Below, in pieces: positions 7,953 through 15,533 of a DNA stretch of 34,490 nt. The position numbers and the translations under genes were made by a program. The stretch covers positions 1 through 34,490 of the forward strand of contig CANRQC010000005.1 in the NCBI GenBank assembly GCA_947632695.1, in the 5' to 3' direction. The DNA is from an uncultured Oscillospiraceae bacterium. Its GTDB lineage: Bacteria > Bacillota > Clostridia > Oscillospirales > Oscillospiraceae. Each line of letters starts with the position of its first letter. Position 1 is the stretch's first letter. A model generated the notes under the pieces. That model saw only the letters and a program-made list of their open reading frames with translations, was not told where the DNA came from and made no database searches.

Positions 7953-8224
7953 GCAAGCACCGTTAAGAACTCTGGCGGCCCCCTGTTGGGCAGGGGAAGA
8001 CAGAGAGTAAAGGATGGAAGGAGGCTTGCTTGAATCGAAGAGGGCAGTCTTTTTCCGGATCTTCCCTCTGCGGAGTTCTTAGGGATGCTGGTACATCCGT
8101 TCAGCTTCCTCGCCGGTGGAGGCCCCACCTGCGTGACGCATATTATGACCCGAACGGCCGCTCTCCCGGGGGGTAAATGCATGAAGCAAATCTGCTCGAT
8201 TTTTAAAAGGAGGAAAACATAGTA
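7953..8224 (+). other. Long structured 5' leader (candidate RNA element)
   Basis: TAAGAACTC/GAGTTCTTA pairing (7964-7972 with 8073-8081), GGATG/CATCC hairpin, CCGTTC/GAACGG enclosing GGTGG/CCACC and TGCG/CGCA hairpins. Confidence 0.45.
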
Positions 8225-10000
8225 ATGAAGAAACTCATTAGCGTTATGCTCGTTCTGTGCATGGTCCTGGCGCTTGTTCCCGCTATGGCTTTCGCCGCTT
8301 CCCCCGACAAGGCTGTTGCTGAAGTCGGCAAGGGCAACTTCTACGCCACCCTGCAGGAAGCTATCAATGCCGCTTCCGCTCCTGGCGCTGTGACCAATGA
8401 GGTTGACATTGTTGATGACCAGTATGTTTCCGGTCTGGTTATTTCCGGCAACGTGGTCCTGCAGCTGAATGGCCACACCATCAGCGGAGATGTGGGCGTC
8501 GCTCATGTTGCCGCTCCTGCTGTCACTGTGAATGTGGGCGCCACCCTGACCATCGAGGGTCCTGGCACCATCCAGGCTATCGCCGGCGACTTCAATACTG
8601 TCATCGGCAATGCTGGCACTCTGATTCTCGACAAGAACATCCATCTCACTGGCCTGATCGCTAACACTGGCGCCATGACTGTTACTACCGCCTACATTAC
8701 CGGCAGCATTTACAACGTCGGCACTGTTACCTTCAACGGTGGTAATCTGACTCATAACTCCTTGAACGAGGCCCTGTTCACTGGTCCCGGTAAGACCACC
8801 ATCAACGGCGGTGTGTTCGACGGCACTCTGGACGACCGGTCTTCCAAGGGTTCCTGCGGCGGCCTGACCGTTAACGGCGGCGCTTTCACTGACTCCCATG
8901 TTCTGAAGCACACCTCTCAGCCCATCGCTGGCTGGAATCACCAGATCAATGGCAATCAGGCGCCCGGTACTTATAGAACTTATCCTCTGTCTTGGTGGGA
9001 AGAGTTCTGGGTTGGCAAGGCTGCCATCGAAGCTCGCGCCAATTACTATGCCGAAGGCCATGTTGAATTCCTGTATGGTGATGTAGCTATTAGCGGTGTT
9101 CCCACCGTTACCAGCACCACCAATTATGGCGATATTTATTACTATGATGGCTGGGATGGCTACTACACTGGCACCAACACCAAGGCTCTCGTCACTGCTG
9201 CCGACGGCAGCCAGTACACCGGCCGCGGCCTGGTGAACGGCCTGTCCGACTTCAATGTTACTGCTTCTAAGCTGAGCGTTGCCTCCCCCACTGGTGATCC
9301 CATTGCCGATGGCCTGCTCAACCAGAATGCTAGCCTTGTGAAGTCTGTCAGTGCCAAGTACACTGGCACCAACAAGAACGAAGTCTACGTGCAGATCGAC
9401 ATCACTGTTGACCTGAAGAAGACCACTGCTTTCACCGTTCCCGAGGGTTATCGGAACTGGGGCAACAACAATGGTTCCCATCAGTGGGTTCCCATTGCTC
9501 TGAACTTCCTGAACCTGGATGGCCTGAAGATTGCGAAGGGCAACAATGGCTACGTCGCTCGCGACAGCTGGAACCTGGCCTTCACCTACAGCAAGAACAA
9601 CGGCACTGAGCCCAACACCACTTATATGTGGGTTGGCGTTGATCACAACGACATGGGTCAGAACGCTTCCTTCGACTTCGCCGATATGCGTTACGGCGAT
9701 CATGGCCTGATCTATCGTTGCACCATCGTTGTCCATGACACCGACATTGATGTTCCCGAAGTTTCTCATCCCGACGATGAGAATAACGCTGAGACCTATC
9801 CTGGCGACGGCAAGGATAAGCCCGCTACTACCACCGCTCCTGCTGCTACCACCGCTCCCGCTGCTACCGGCGCTGGCGACGGCCCCGCCAAGACTGGCGA
9901 CAACAGCACTGTGATGCTGTGGGCCACCCTGCTGGTTGCTTCCGCCGCTGGTGTCGCGATCTGCGTGGTCGACGAGGCTAAGAAGCGCTCCCACAAGTAA
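8225..10000 (+). CDS. Secreted surface protein, beta-helix-like repeats, C-terminal sorting-signal-like tail
   Basis: Signal peptide MKKLISVMLVLCMVLALVPAMAFAA; GTLTI/NGG-type repeats; T/A/P-rich linker; PAKTGDNS + TM + KKRSHK; AAGGAGG RBS. Confidence 0.8.
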   Translation: MKKLISVMLVLCMVLALVPAMAFAASPDKAVAEVGKGNFYATLQEAINAASAPGAVTNEVDIVDDQYVSGLVISGNVVLQLNGHTISGDVGVAHVAAPAVTVNVGATLTIEGPGTIQAIAGDFNTVIGNAGTLILDKNIHLTGLIANTGAMTVTTAYITGSIYNVGTVTFNGGNLTHNSLNEALFTGPGKTTINGGVFDGTLDDRSSKGSCGGLTVNGGAFTDSHVLKHTSQPIAGWNHQINGNQAPGTYRTYPLSWWEEFWVGKAAIEARANYYAEGHVEFLYGDVAISGVPTVTSTTNYGDIYYYDGWDGYYTGTNTKALVTAADGSQYTGRGLVNGLSDFNVTASKLSVASPTGDPIADGLLNQNASLVKSVSAKYTGTNKNEVYVQIDITVDLKKTTAFTVPEGYRNWGNNNGSHQWVPIALNFLNLDGLKIAKGNNGYVARDSWNLAFTYSKNNGTEPNTTYMWVGVDHNDMGQNASFDFADMRYGDHGLIYRCTIVVHDTDIDVPEVSHPDDENNAETYPGDGKDKPATTTAPAATTAPAATGAGDGPAKTGDNSTVMLWATLLVASAAGVAICVVDEAKKRSHK

Positions 10001-10110
10001 TTAACACATTTTCAGGGGGAGGCCCCGCCTCCCCCTGAACCAAAGAACTCCCGTAGATGAATGAGAGCGACCCTGGGCGAATATACCCAGGGATTCATCC
10101 GGAAGCTGAA

Positions 10111-10137
10111 AGCCCTTCCTTTGGGAAGGGCTTTTTT
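10111..10137 (+). terminator. Rho-independent terminator
   Basis: AGCCCTTCC TTTG GGAAGGGCT TTTTT. Confidence 0.85.
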
Positions 10138-10148
10138 CATTGTATTGG

Positions 10149-10177
10149 TTGACATTCTTGCAGGATTCGGGTATACT
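10149..10177 (+). promoter_or_regulatory. Promoter of type II TA operon
   Basis: TTGACA - 17 bp - TATACT. Confidence 0.75.
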
Positions 10178-10223
10178 ATTATTAGTATTTTACTATCACT
10201 CTGAAAACCAGGGAGGTATTGCG

Positions 10224-10511
10224 ATGAATATCCGACCGTCAGCGGCGATTCGCCAGAACTATAATGAGATTGCGGAAATGTGCAGGAAGACAGAAGAACC
10301 GGTGTTCCTTACCAAGAATGGGGAGGGCGATCTGGTCGTTATGGACATTGGGACATTTAACCGCAGGGAAAAAATGCTGAAGCTCCGTGAGGAGCTGCTT
10401 GCTGTCGAGGAGGATCGCCTGCGGGGGAGCAAAGGCTACTCTGTTGATGAAGTCACGGCTATGATGCGGGTCGCGATCCGGGAGGCTTCGGGGCATGGAA
10501 GGTCAGAATAA
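10224..10511 (+). CDS. Phd/YefM-family-like antitoxin
   Basis: MNIRPSAAIRQNYNEIAEMCRKTEEPVFLTKNGEGDLVVMD; ATG preceded by GGGAGG. Confidence 0.85.
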   Translation: MNIRPSAAIRQNYNEIAEMCRKTEEPVFLTKNGEGDLVVMDIGTFNRREKMLKLREELLAVEEDRLRGSKGYSVDEVTAMMRVAIREASGHGRSE

Positions 10512-10812
10512 GTACCATGTGATTGTCTCGGAACGCGCGGCGCGAATGCTTGTTTCTCATGCCGTGTTTCTTGCCCAGGCCAGTGCAGATGCGGCGGAGC
10601 GGTTGACTTCCGAATTTGAAAAGACCGCGAAGTCCTTGGAATGGATGCCACAGCGCTGCCCTTGGCTTTACGGTGAATATATCCCAAAAAATGTTTATCG
10701 TTCTATTTTGTTTGAAAAGCGTTATTTGATCATCTTCCAGATCGTGGATGATATCGTTTATGTCGATTTTGTCGTAGACTGTAGACAGGATTACGGCTGG
10801 TTGATTCGGTAA
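10495..10812 (+). CDS. RelE/ParE-family-like toxin
   Basis: HVIVSERAARML...RCPWLYGEYIPKNVYRSILFEKRYLIIFQIVDDIVYVDFVVDCRQDY; overlaps antitoxin by 17 bp. Confidence 0.85.
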   Translation: MEGQNKYHVIVSERAARMLVSHAVFLAQASADAAERLTSEFEKTAKSLEWMPQRCPWLYGEYIPKNVYRSILFEKRYLIIFQIVDDIVYVDFVVDCRQDYGWLIR

Positions 10813-10850
10813 TACAAAACGAGATCGGTAAATCCGCAACTACGTTAGGA

Positions 10851-11119
10851 AGTCGTAAGCCCACAAATGTACTCCGCTTTTATGCACTACTGGGGAGCGG
10901 CGGGGGAATCCAAGGGGGTGGTGCTTCGCGCAGCGAATCTAAAATATCCATGATTGCCGGTGGCAATCATACCTCAATATACGCCTTTGCTCGAAGCGCC
11001 CCCTTGGTCGGCTTCTTGTTTCCTTTCTTGCCGAAACAAGAAAGTAAGGCCCCCGGCAGGGGTCGGGGGAGCACTTACAGTGCGGAGTGCACCGAAATAA
11101 GAAGGTAAAATGGTGGATT
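10851..11119. repeat. Dispersed ~265 bp intergenic repeat, copy 2
   Basis: Extended similarity to copies 1 and 3. Confidence 0.9.
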
Positions 11120-11240
11120 TTGCCCCCGCCTGCCTCGTCGTAGGCGCTGTGGGACTCCGTGGTGGTACGGTAGGAGTTTGTTTGAGGCGACAATAGGCCG
11201 CCCGGTTGGGCGGCCTACCGCCTGCCATTTCATTTACCGC

Positions 11241-11268
11241 TTGACAAATGAATGGGAAGTGGTATAAT
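11241..11268 (+). promoter_or_regulatory. Promoter of antitoxin RNA C
   Basis: TTGACA - 16 bp - TATAAT. Confidence 0.8.
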
Positions 11269-11274
11269 AAAGGC

Positions 11275-11388
11275 AGGATGTGAGTGCCCAACGGCGCCGC
11301 ATTCATAGGCCAACAATGGATTAAGTGGGTTGCTCCCCCAGCTTAATCACCGTGAGCCGTCTGATGCCAACAGACGGCTCACTTTTCA
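11275..11388 (+). ncRNA. Candidate antitoxin RNA C
   Basis: Consensus promoter, internal hairpin 11319-11348, terminator GTGAGCCGTCTG-N7-CAGACGGCTCAC-TTTT. Confidence 0.65.
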
Positions 11389-11462
11389 TTGTCAGCGTTC
11401 TTATCCTTGATGCGCCGGATCAAAAAGTATAGAAACTCAATGATGGTGCAAAGGTTTGCAAG
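11379..11462 (-). pseudogene. 5'-truncated toxin C remnant (LANLCTIIEFLYFLIRRIKDKNADNEK)
   Basis: Aligns with toxin B from its LAN motif to the stop; MDLVGF start, SD and promoter are replaced by repeat sequence. Confidence 0.75.
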
Positions 11463-11516
11463 TTGCAAATAGGCCGCCCGGTTGGGCGGCCTACCGCCTG
11501 CCACTTTATTTACCAC

Positions 11517-11544
11517 TTGACAAATGAATGGGAAGTGGTATAAT
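11517..11544 (+). promoter_or_regulatory. Promoter of antitoxin RNA B
   Basis: TTGACA - 16 bp - TATAAT. Confidence 0.8.
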
Positions 11545-11550
11545 AAAGGC

Positions 11551-11666
11551 AGGATGTGAGTGCCCAACGGCGCCGCATTCTTAGGTCTAACAAATGATTA
11601 AGTGGGTTGATCCCCCAGCTTAATCACCGTGAGCCGTCTGAAGCGAACAGACGGCTCACTTTTCAT
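11551..11666 (+). ncRNA. Candidate antitoxin RNA B
   Basis: Consensus promoter; internal hairpin 11596-11625; terminator hairpin 11629-11659 followed by TTTTCATT. Confidence 0.7.
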
Positions 11667-11757
11667 TATCGGCGTTCTTATCCTTGATGCGCTTGATCAA
11701 AAAGTAAATAAACTCAATGATGGTGCACATATTGGCTAGGAAGCCAACAAGATCCAT
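11656..11757 (-). CDS. Candidate type I toxin peptide B, 33 aa: MDLVGFLANMCTIIEFIYFLIKRIKDKNADNEK
   Basis: Direct translation of minus strand; GGAAGGAGGA SD about 10 nt upstream; homologous to toxin A. Confidence 0.78.
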   Translation of the reverse strand: MDLVGFLANMCTIIEFIYFLIKRIKDKNADNEK

Positions 11758-11895
11758 GATCTGCATTCCTCCTTCCCGAAAGAGTAACTCTCCCCGTCCA
11801 GAGTGATGCATCACCTCCCCCTATTACGGGACAGGCGCCGTCTTGACCGTGCCGCCGTTTTGTTAAAAGCGAAAACGGGAGCACTCACGTTCATT

Positions 11896-11924
11896 ATTTT
11901 ACATAATTCGACAATAATTGTCAA
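11896..11924 (-). promoter_or_regulatory. Promoter of toxin gene B
   Basis: Minus strand TTGACA - 17 bp - TAAAAT. Confidence 0.75.
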
Positions 11925-11974
11925 GTTGCAAAAATTATTCCCCCCAATTTTGGGGGGTGTCTTTTGGGTTTGAG

Positions 11975-12481
11975 CTAGAAAAGGCGGGCGGTGAGGCTGG
12001 CGACGAAAAAGCCGGTAAAATCGGCGAACAGCGCCGCCGGCACCACATAGCGGGTTTTGCGGATGTTTGCCGCCCCGAAGTACACGCTGATGGTGTAGAA
12101 GGTTGTCTCCGTGGAACCCAGCATAATGGCGGCGGTGCGCCCTATGGTGGAATCCACCCCATAAGTTGACATAATTTCTGAGCCCACAGCCAGAGCGGCG
12201 CTCCCGCTGATGGGACGGATCAGAACCAACATGGCCGTTTCTTTGGGGATCCCGAAAAACTGAAATACCGGCGCGGCCCAGTTTTCCAGTAGCCCGAACG
12301 CCCCCGACGCCCGGAGCATATGCACCGCTGTCAGCAGCACGATCAGGGACGGCACGATGGTGAGCAGCAGTTTTAGCCCGTCCTCCGCGCCTTCCAGTAG
12401 TAAATGGTAGCCGTCCTCCCCCTTTTTCAGTGCCAGCAGGGAGGCGGTCAGCAGGATCAGCGGAACAATGTAGTCAATCAC
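11975..12481 (-). CDS. spmB: Spore maturation protein B
   Basis: LLTIVPSLIVLLTAVHMLRASGAF, LIRPISGSAALAV, GSTETTFYTISVYFG. Confidence 0.93.
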   Translation of the reverse strand: MIDYIVPLILLTASLLALKKGEDGYHLLLEGAEDGLKLLLTIVPSLIVLLTAVHMLRASGAFGLLENWAAPVFQFFGIPKETAMLVLIRPISGSAALAVGSEIMSTYGVDSTIGRTAAIMLGSTETTFYTISVYFGAANIRKTRYVVPAALFADFTGFFVASLTARLF

Positions 12482-13055
12482 GTTTCCAGACCCTCCCCAG
12501 CGCCCAGGCGGCGCAAAGTCCCAGCCCGGCGGAGCAGAGGCTGGTCACCCATACCGCTGGAAGGATGTCGAAGGGAGTCTGGCACCCCAGGGCCGCCCGC
12601 ACTGCCGCAACATTCGCCGGGATCAGTTGAATGGAAGCCGTATTCAAAACGATCAGGCGGCACAGCTCGTCGTTTGCCGTGTCGCTTTTTGCCAGTTCTC
12701 GGGCGGCGCGGATGCCCATTGGAGTGGCGGCGTTCCCCAAGCCAAGTAGATTCGCGCAGATATTCCCGCTCAAATGCCCGGCCAGAGCCGGGTTTTCTTT
12801 TGTTGAAGGAAAGATTCGGTGTAGCACCGGGCGCAGCAACCGGGACAACCATCCCGTCGCGCCGATTTTCTCCAACAGCCTGCCCACACCTGACCACAGG
12901 CAGATGGCCCCCGCCATGCTGATCGCCAGCTGGACCCCGGCCTGGGCCCCCGTCGCCACAGCGGCGGAAAGCGCCGCCCCCGTCCCATTGTACATGGCCG
13001 CCCCAATGGCGCACAGCACCAGACCGCACCAAATCCACGTCATCAGCATTCCCAT
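12474..13055 (-). CDS. spmA: Spore maturation protein A (start uncertain; ORF open to 13130)
   Basis: NLLGLGNAATPMGIRAARELA, LIVLNTASIQLIPANVAAVRA; overlaps spmB. Confidence 0.9.
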   Translation of the reverse strand: MGMLMTWIWCGLVLCAIGAAMYNGTGAALSAAVATGAQAGVQLAISMAGAICLWSGVGRLLEKIGATGWLSRLLRPVLHRIFPSTKENPALAGHLSGNICANLLGLGNAATPMGIRAARELAKSDTANDELCRLIVLNTASIQLIPANVAAVRAALGCQTPFDILPAVWVTSLCSAGLGLCAAWALGRVWKRD

Positions 13056-13184
13056 CCCCCCGGGACAATCTATGCCCGCCCCCAGACCGGTATACCCTCC
13101 TCTGCGGGGCGGATAGGGGCAAGATTCCACATTTTTACACTACTTAGTACGCTGCACTGTATTTTTTACATCCCTGCGTTACAA

Positions 13185-13449
13185 AGTCGTAAGCCCATAA
13201 ATATACTCCGCTTTTATGCAGTATTGGGGAGCGGCGGGGGGATTCTTAAGGGGTGGTGCTCCGCGCAGCGAATCTAAAATATTTATGATTGCCGGTGGCA
13301 ATCATACCTTAACAAACGCCTTTGCTCGAAGCGCCCCTTTGGTCGGCTTCTTTGCCCACTTTCTTGCTCGGCGGCAAGAAAGTGGGTCCCCCGGAAGGGG
13401 TCGGGGGAGCATTGCCGAAAAGGAATGCACCAAAATAAAAAGGTGGGGA
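13185..13449. repeat. Dispersed ~265 bp intergenic repeat, copy 3
   Basis: Extended similarity to copies 1 and 2. Confidence 0.9.
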
Positions 13450-13530
13450 GTCGGCTCCCGTTCACCTGTTTCTATCCCCCATCAAAGAACAGTAAAGTTT
13501 ACATAACGCTTTAAATTGTGTAAATAATCT

Positions 13531-13576
13531 GCCGGAGGACAGCTTGCGCCTGTTTCGCGCAATTCCATCCTCCGGC
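13531..13576 (-). terminator. Possible terminator downstream of rsmI
   Basis: Nested stems GCCGGAGGA/TCCTCCGGC and TTGCGC/GCGCAA about 45 bp past the rsmI stop; weak T-tract. Confidence 0.4.
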
Positions 13577-13618
13577 GTGTGTTTTGTCAATTTCAATTCT
13601 GTACAGTTTACATAATAT

Positions 13619-14449
13619 CTATGCTTCCAGGGCCGCCGCATAGACTGCGTTCCGGCTCAAGCCCAGCTCCTGGGCGGCCTGTTTGACGGCGTCCTTCCTG
13701 TTCAGACCCTGGGCCATCAGCTCCTGGACCCGCTGAGCCGCCTGGTCCGCACTGATGCTCGCCGGTTCCGCCTCCGGCTTTCCCGCCACCACCAGCACAA
13801 ATTCCCCTTTTGGATCCGTTTCCCGGTAACGCGCCAGGGCCTCCCCAAGGGTGGTCCGGTAAAATTCCTCGTGGATCTTCGTCAATTCCCTACAGAGCGA
13901 GATCTCCCGCTCCGGCCCAAAGACCTTGGAAAAATCCTCCAATGTGGCAAGGAGCTTGTGGGGCGCTTCATAAAAAATCATGGTCCGCTTTTCCTCCCGC
14001 AGCGCCTCCAGATGCTCCCTGCGGGATTTTTTTGCTGTGGAAAGAAATCCCTCGAAACAGAACCGCCCGGTGGGCAGGCCCGACGCGCTGATGGCCGTCA
14101 CAGCGGCGCAGGGTCCCGGAATGGGACACACCGTCACCCCCGCCTGGGCGCAGAGCTTCACCAGATCCTCCCCCGGGTCGGAGATCGCCGGGGTCCCGGC
14201 GTCGGTCACCAGGGCGCAGTTTTCGCCGGCCTCCAGCCGCTCCAGAATTTGCGCCCCCCGCTGGGCCTTGTTATGCTCAAAATAGCTGATCAGGGGCTTC
14301 TTCAGGCCCAGGTGGTTTAATAGTTTCAAAGTCACCCGGGTATCCTCGGCGGCAATAAAATCCACGGCGGCCAGAATTTCCCGGGCACGCTGGGAAACGT
14401 CCCCCAGATTTCCAATGGGGGTGGGTACAAGGTAGAGTGTTCCGCTCAT
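13619..14449 (-). CDS. rsmI: 16S rRNA (cytidine(1402)-2'-O)-methyltransferase
   Basis: MSGTLYLVPTPIGNLGDVSQRA, AAEDTRVTLKLLNHL, VTDAGTPAISDPG. Confidence 0.95.
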   Translation of the reverse strand: MSGTLYLVPTPIGNLGDVSQRAREILAAVDFIAAEDTRVTLKLLNHLGLKKPLISYFEHNKAQRGAQILERLEAGENCALVTDAGTPAISDPGEDLVKLCAQAGVTVCPIPGPCAAVTAISASGLPTGRFCFEGFLSTAKKSRREHLEALREEKRTMIFYEAPHKLLATLEDFSKVFGPEREISLCRELTKIHEEFYRTTLGEALARYRETDPKGEFVLVVAGKPEAEPASISADQAAQRVQELMAQGLNRKDAVKQAAQELGLSRNAVYAAALEA

Positions 14450-15138
14450 AGGGCGCCTCCTGTGTGGTAGATTCGTTGATAGTCCGCCGTTTGGCCGCCC
14501 GCGGCGTCCCAGAGGGCGATTTCCTCCCACTGGAGCCCGGGCCTGGCCCCTTTTTTGCACTGGATCAGCACCAGGCTCACCGGCCCGCCTTCCCGATGGC
14601 GGACAAGACGGAGGCGTTTGGGCTCCAAGCCCTGGGCCGCCGCCAGGGCGCAAATTTCCGCCAGCCGCTCCGGCTTGTGGACCAAAAACAGGCTCCCGCC
14701 GAACCGTAGGGCCCACGCGGCGGCGGACATCAGCGCCGGAAGGGTGTAGCTGCCCTCCTGCCGGGCCAAGGGGGCCTGGGCGTGGGGAGCGCCGCTGTTA
14801 AAATAGGGGGGATTGGCCACGCAGACGTGAAAAAAGCCCGCCGGAAAGAGGGTGGGGATGGCGTTCATATCGGCGCATATACTGCCAAGGCGGGGGGCAA
14901 GGCCGTTGCGGCGGATGTTTTCTTCCGCCAGCCGATGGGCGGCCGGGTCCAGCTCCACCCCGGTGACGGCGCAGTCCCCAGTGCCGCAGAGCAGCAGCCC
15001 CAGGGTGCCGCAGCCCGAACCGATGTCCAGCACCTTCGCGCCGGCTGGCAGCCGGGTGAAATCCGCCAGCACCATGGCGTCGGTACTCAGAGGGAACGGG
15101 CCGGTCTGCATCAGAATGCCGCCGGGAAGCTCCTCCAT
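14446..15138 (-). CDS. tRNA1(Val) (adenine(37)-N6)-methyltransferase-like SAM methyltransferase
   Basis: VLDIGSGCGTLGLLL, CVANPPYFNSG; ATGA overlap with rsmI. Confidence 0.85.
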   Translation of the reverse strand: MEELPGGILMQTGPFPLSTDAMVLADFTRLPAGAKVLDIGSGCGTLGLLLCGTGDCAVTGVELDPAAHRLAEENIRRNGLAPRLGSICADMNAIPTLFPAGFFHVCVANPPYFNSGAPHAQAPLARQEGSYTLPALMSAAAWALRFGGSLFLVHKPERLAEICALAAAQGLEPKRLRLVRHREGGPVSLVLIQCKKGARPGLQWEEIALWDAAGGQTADYQRIYHTGGAL

Positions 15139-15160
15139 CCTCTCACCTCCATAAAAAATA

Positions 15161-15192
15161 GCCTGCGCAGCCGGAACCCCGGATGCGCAGGC
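15161..15192 (-). terminator. Rho-independent terminator of the ferredoxin gene
   Basis: GCCTGCGCA...TGCGCAGGC followed on the minus strand by TATTTTTTAT. Confidence 0.75.
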
Positions 15193-15210
15193 CCGCTGCG
15201 AAAATGGAGA

Positions 15211-15381
15211 TCAGCCCTCCTCGATGGCTTCGACAGGGCAGTTGTCAGCGCAGGTGCCGCAGCTGACGCAGACGTCAGCATCGATGACGTACTTGTCGTC
15301 GCCCTCGGAAATTGCCTCGACGGGGCAGTTGTCAGCGCAGGTGCCGCACTTCACGCAAGCGTCAGTGATTTTGTAGGCCAT
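15211..15381 (-). CDS. 2[4Fe-4S] ferredoxin, 56 aa
   Basis: Direct translation MAYKITDACVKCGTCADNCPVEAISEGDDKYVIDADVCVSCGTCADNCPVEAIEEG, two CxxCxxCxxxCP motifs; below ORF-track cutoff. Confidence 0.96.
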   Translation of the reverse strand: MAYKITDACVKCGTCADNCPVEAISEGDDKYVIDADVCVSCGTCADNCPVEAIEEG

Positions 15382-15533
15382 GGTGTTCCCTCCATCTGTA
15401 TGTTTTTAGCGGGCCCGGAAGGGCCACACCTTTATTGTAACATGGATTTTGGAAAATGCAATTCCTTTTTCCATATTCGCCGTATATTTTTTCAGAGGGC
15501 AGGGGAGAATTTCCGGGCAAAGGAGGCGACGGT

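Larger units (their letters stand above)
11192..11467. repeat. Tandem TA-locus repeat unit C (276 bp period)
   Basis: AATAGGCCGCCCGGTTGGGCGGCCTACCGCCTGCC... recurs at 11468. Confidence 0.9.
11468..11935. repeat. Tandem TA-locus repeat unit B (complete locus)
   Basis: Second copy of the 11192 unit, continuing into an intact toxin gene and promoter. Confidence 0.85.

Noticed and set aside
7874-9994. 706 aa minus-strand ORF opposite the surface protein
   Set aside because: Mirror ORF: the codon pattern of the plus-strand gene leaves the antisense frame open; the plus strand has signal peptide, RBS and terminator
10974-11306. Minus-strand ORFs 10939-11193, 10974-11306, 11379-11567 as protein genes
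   Set aside because: They run through repeat, promoter and antitoxin RNA sequence without RBS; only the tail of 11379-11567 is genuine toxin remnant
11656-11811. 51 aa extended toxin B starting at ATG 11811 (MHHSGRGELLFREGGMQIMDLV...)
   Set aside because: Extension has no counterpart in locus A; the SD at 11767-11776 is well placed for the 33 aa form
11192-11935. CRISPR-like tandem repeat
   Set aside because: Units are 276 bp with promoter, RNA and ORF structure and no short repeats with unique spacers; no cas genes
13495-13620. Direct repeats AGTTTACATAA flanking the 13531-13576 hairpin, similar to the TTTACATAAT of toxin promoters
   Set aside because: Short, AT-rich, no consensus -35 partner or toxin ORF found; not enough to call another TA locus
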